This document shows positions 12,892 to 13,495 of a DNA stretch of 13,495 nt, one piece after another; positions within the stretch are counted from its first letter, which is position 1, and each line of letters opens with the position of its first letter. The notes under the pieces are model-generated. The model was not told where the DNA came from, did no database searches, and was given only the letters and a program-made list of their open reading frames with translations. The stretch is taken from the NCBI GenBank assembly GCA_026002025.1, contig BOAU01000058.1:1-13495 (forward strand). Direction: 5' to 3'. This DNA is from Spirochaetia bacterium (lineage in GTDB: Bacteria > Spirochaetota > Spirochaetia > Treponematales > Breznakiellaceae). A program made the translations under genes and the position numbers.

Positions 12892-13495
12892 GTGAATAAT
12901 GACATCTATCCCGATTTTATCGGGCATCTGGAAGTACGTGACACGGGCGGCCTGACGCCGATCCGCGGTATACAGGGGCTTCCCCCTACGGACCGTCCCC
13001 GGGAACGGCTCTTTCATAAGGGACCGGCGGCTCTTTCGGATTATGAACTGCTGGCGATCCTCCTGAATACGGGGATAAAGGGCAAAAATGTCACCGTGCT
13101 GGCACGGGAACTCCTGGACCGGCTCGACCAAGACAAGGACATCCCCCCGGTGGAAGAACTTGCCCATATCGGCGGGATGGGGGAGTCCAAGGCAAGCGCC
13201 GTGGTGGCCATGCTGGAATTCGGCCGCCGGCGCTGGGGCTCCACGGGTCAGAGGATCCGGCATCCCTCGGATATTTACAGCATTATCCGCCATCATGCGG
13301 ACCGGAAGCAGGAGCGCTTCCTCTGCCTTTCCCTGAACGGCGCCCACGAAGTCCTGGAGGTAAGGATTATCACCACCGGCCTCGTGAACCGGACCATCGT
13401 GCATCCCCGTGAAGTCCTGGCCGATGCCGTTACCGACCGGGCCGCCGCGGTGATCGTGGCCCATAACCACCCTTCGGGAAAACTCACCCCTTCCC
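12892..13495 (+). CDS. radC: RadC/JAMM-domain protein, 5' part only (cut by right edge)
   Basis: This frame stays open to the window edge, giving 201 residues. The N-terminal helix-hairpin-helix-like part contains GLPPTDRPRERLFHKGPAAL (29-48), SDYELLAILLNTGIKGKN and HIGGMGESKASAVVAMLEFG. The MPN/JAMM metalloprotease-like core follows (ERFLCLSLNGAHEVLEVRII), with VHPREVLADAV and the metal motif HNHPSG at residues 191-196. The distal Asp of the JAMM motif would lie just beyond the edge. RadC is widely annotated as a DNA repair protein, but its true role is unsettled. The start is taken as GTG 12892, the only canonical start between the upstream in-frame TAG (12886) and the conserved domain. There is no visible ribosome site. 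The gap to the divergent glucosaminidase gene is 66 bases. Confidence 0.92.
   Translation, partial: MNNDIYPDFIGHLEVRDTGGLTPIRGIQGLPPTDRPRERLFHKGPAALSDYELLAILLNTGIKGKNVTVLARELLDRLDQDKDIPPVEELAHIGGMGESKASAVVAMLEFGRRRWGSTGQRIRHPSDIYSIIRHHADRKQERFLCLSLNGAHEVLEVRIITTGLVNRTIVHPREVLADAVTDRAAAVIVAHNHPSGKLTPS

Noticed and set aside
12856..13470. 204-residue minus-strand frame opposite radC
   Set aside because: The plus strand encodes unmistakable RadC motifs including HNHPSG. The opposite frame has no recognisable domain and is explained by GC-rich codon usage.
1..13495. CRISPR array, transposase or phage genes
   Set aside because: No regularly spaced direct repeats and no recognisable transposase, integrase or phage structural proteins were seen on either strand.

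Overview
The window (roughly 54% GC by eye) looks like chromosomal DNA from a host-associated spirochaete, most likely a Treponema of the termite-gut type. I base this on the style of the sugar-transport proteins (one binding protein with a signal peptide running into AGGGQQ, an LplA/LplB/LplC-type importer without its own ATPase), the glucosaminidase lipoprotein and the spirochaete-like RNase II. This placement comes from recognising families, not from a database search.

Layout. Bases 1-5488 are read on the minus strand. In order of transcription they hold a cytoplasmic CE4-type polysaccharide deacetylase (5488-4808), a MalE/UgpB-type sugar-binding protein (4742-3342), two MalF/MalG-type permeases (3257-2337 and 2327-1467) and an ABC exporter half-transporter that runs off the left edge (1404-1). 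A near-consensus promoter sits just before the binding protein, and a 44-base near-perfect palindrome separates the binding protein from the permeases. Diverging from the deacetylase is a small plus-strand pair (5618-6113): a BrnT/DUF497-type RNase toxin whose frame has no ATG, GTG or TTG start before its conserved first strand, overlapping a 77-residue partner that is not a standard BrnA.

Bases 6164-9817 form a plus-strand operon for a second importer: promoter, 5' leader hairpin, 568-residue lipoprotein, intrinsic terminator/attenuator, LplB-type permease and LplC-type permease. An inverted repeat at 9828-9921 then precedes a 655-residue RNase II/RNB exoribonuclease. Next come a tRNA-Val(GAC) gene with its own promoter and terminator, a minus-strand glucosaminidase lipoprotein (12825-12124), and, diverging from it, the start of radC, cut by the right edge.

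How the genes fit together. Both importers have a binding protein and two permeases but no ATPase, so a shared MsmX/MalK-like ATPase encoded elsewhere is expected. In both, a strong hairpin lies exactly between the binding-protein gene and the permease genes, which should give much more binding protein than permease. The deacetylase upstream of the first importer could process acetylated sugars taken up by it (inference). The right-hand part is housekeeping: RNA decay, a tRNA, cell-wall remodelling and RadC.

The observations most worth checking are the tRNA-Val with C at two nearly invariant U positions (33 and 55), the BrnT-like gene without a canonical start and with an atypical partner, and the matched hairpin architecture of the two sugar operons.
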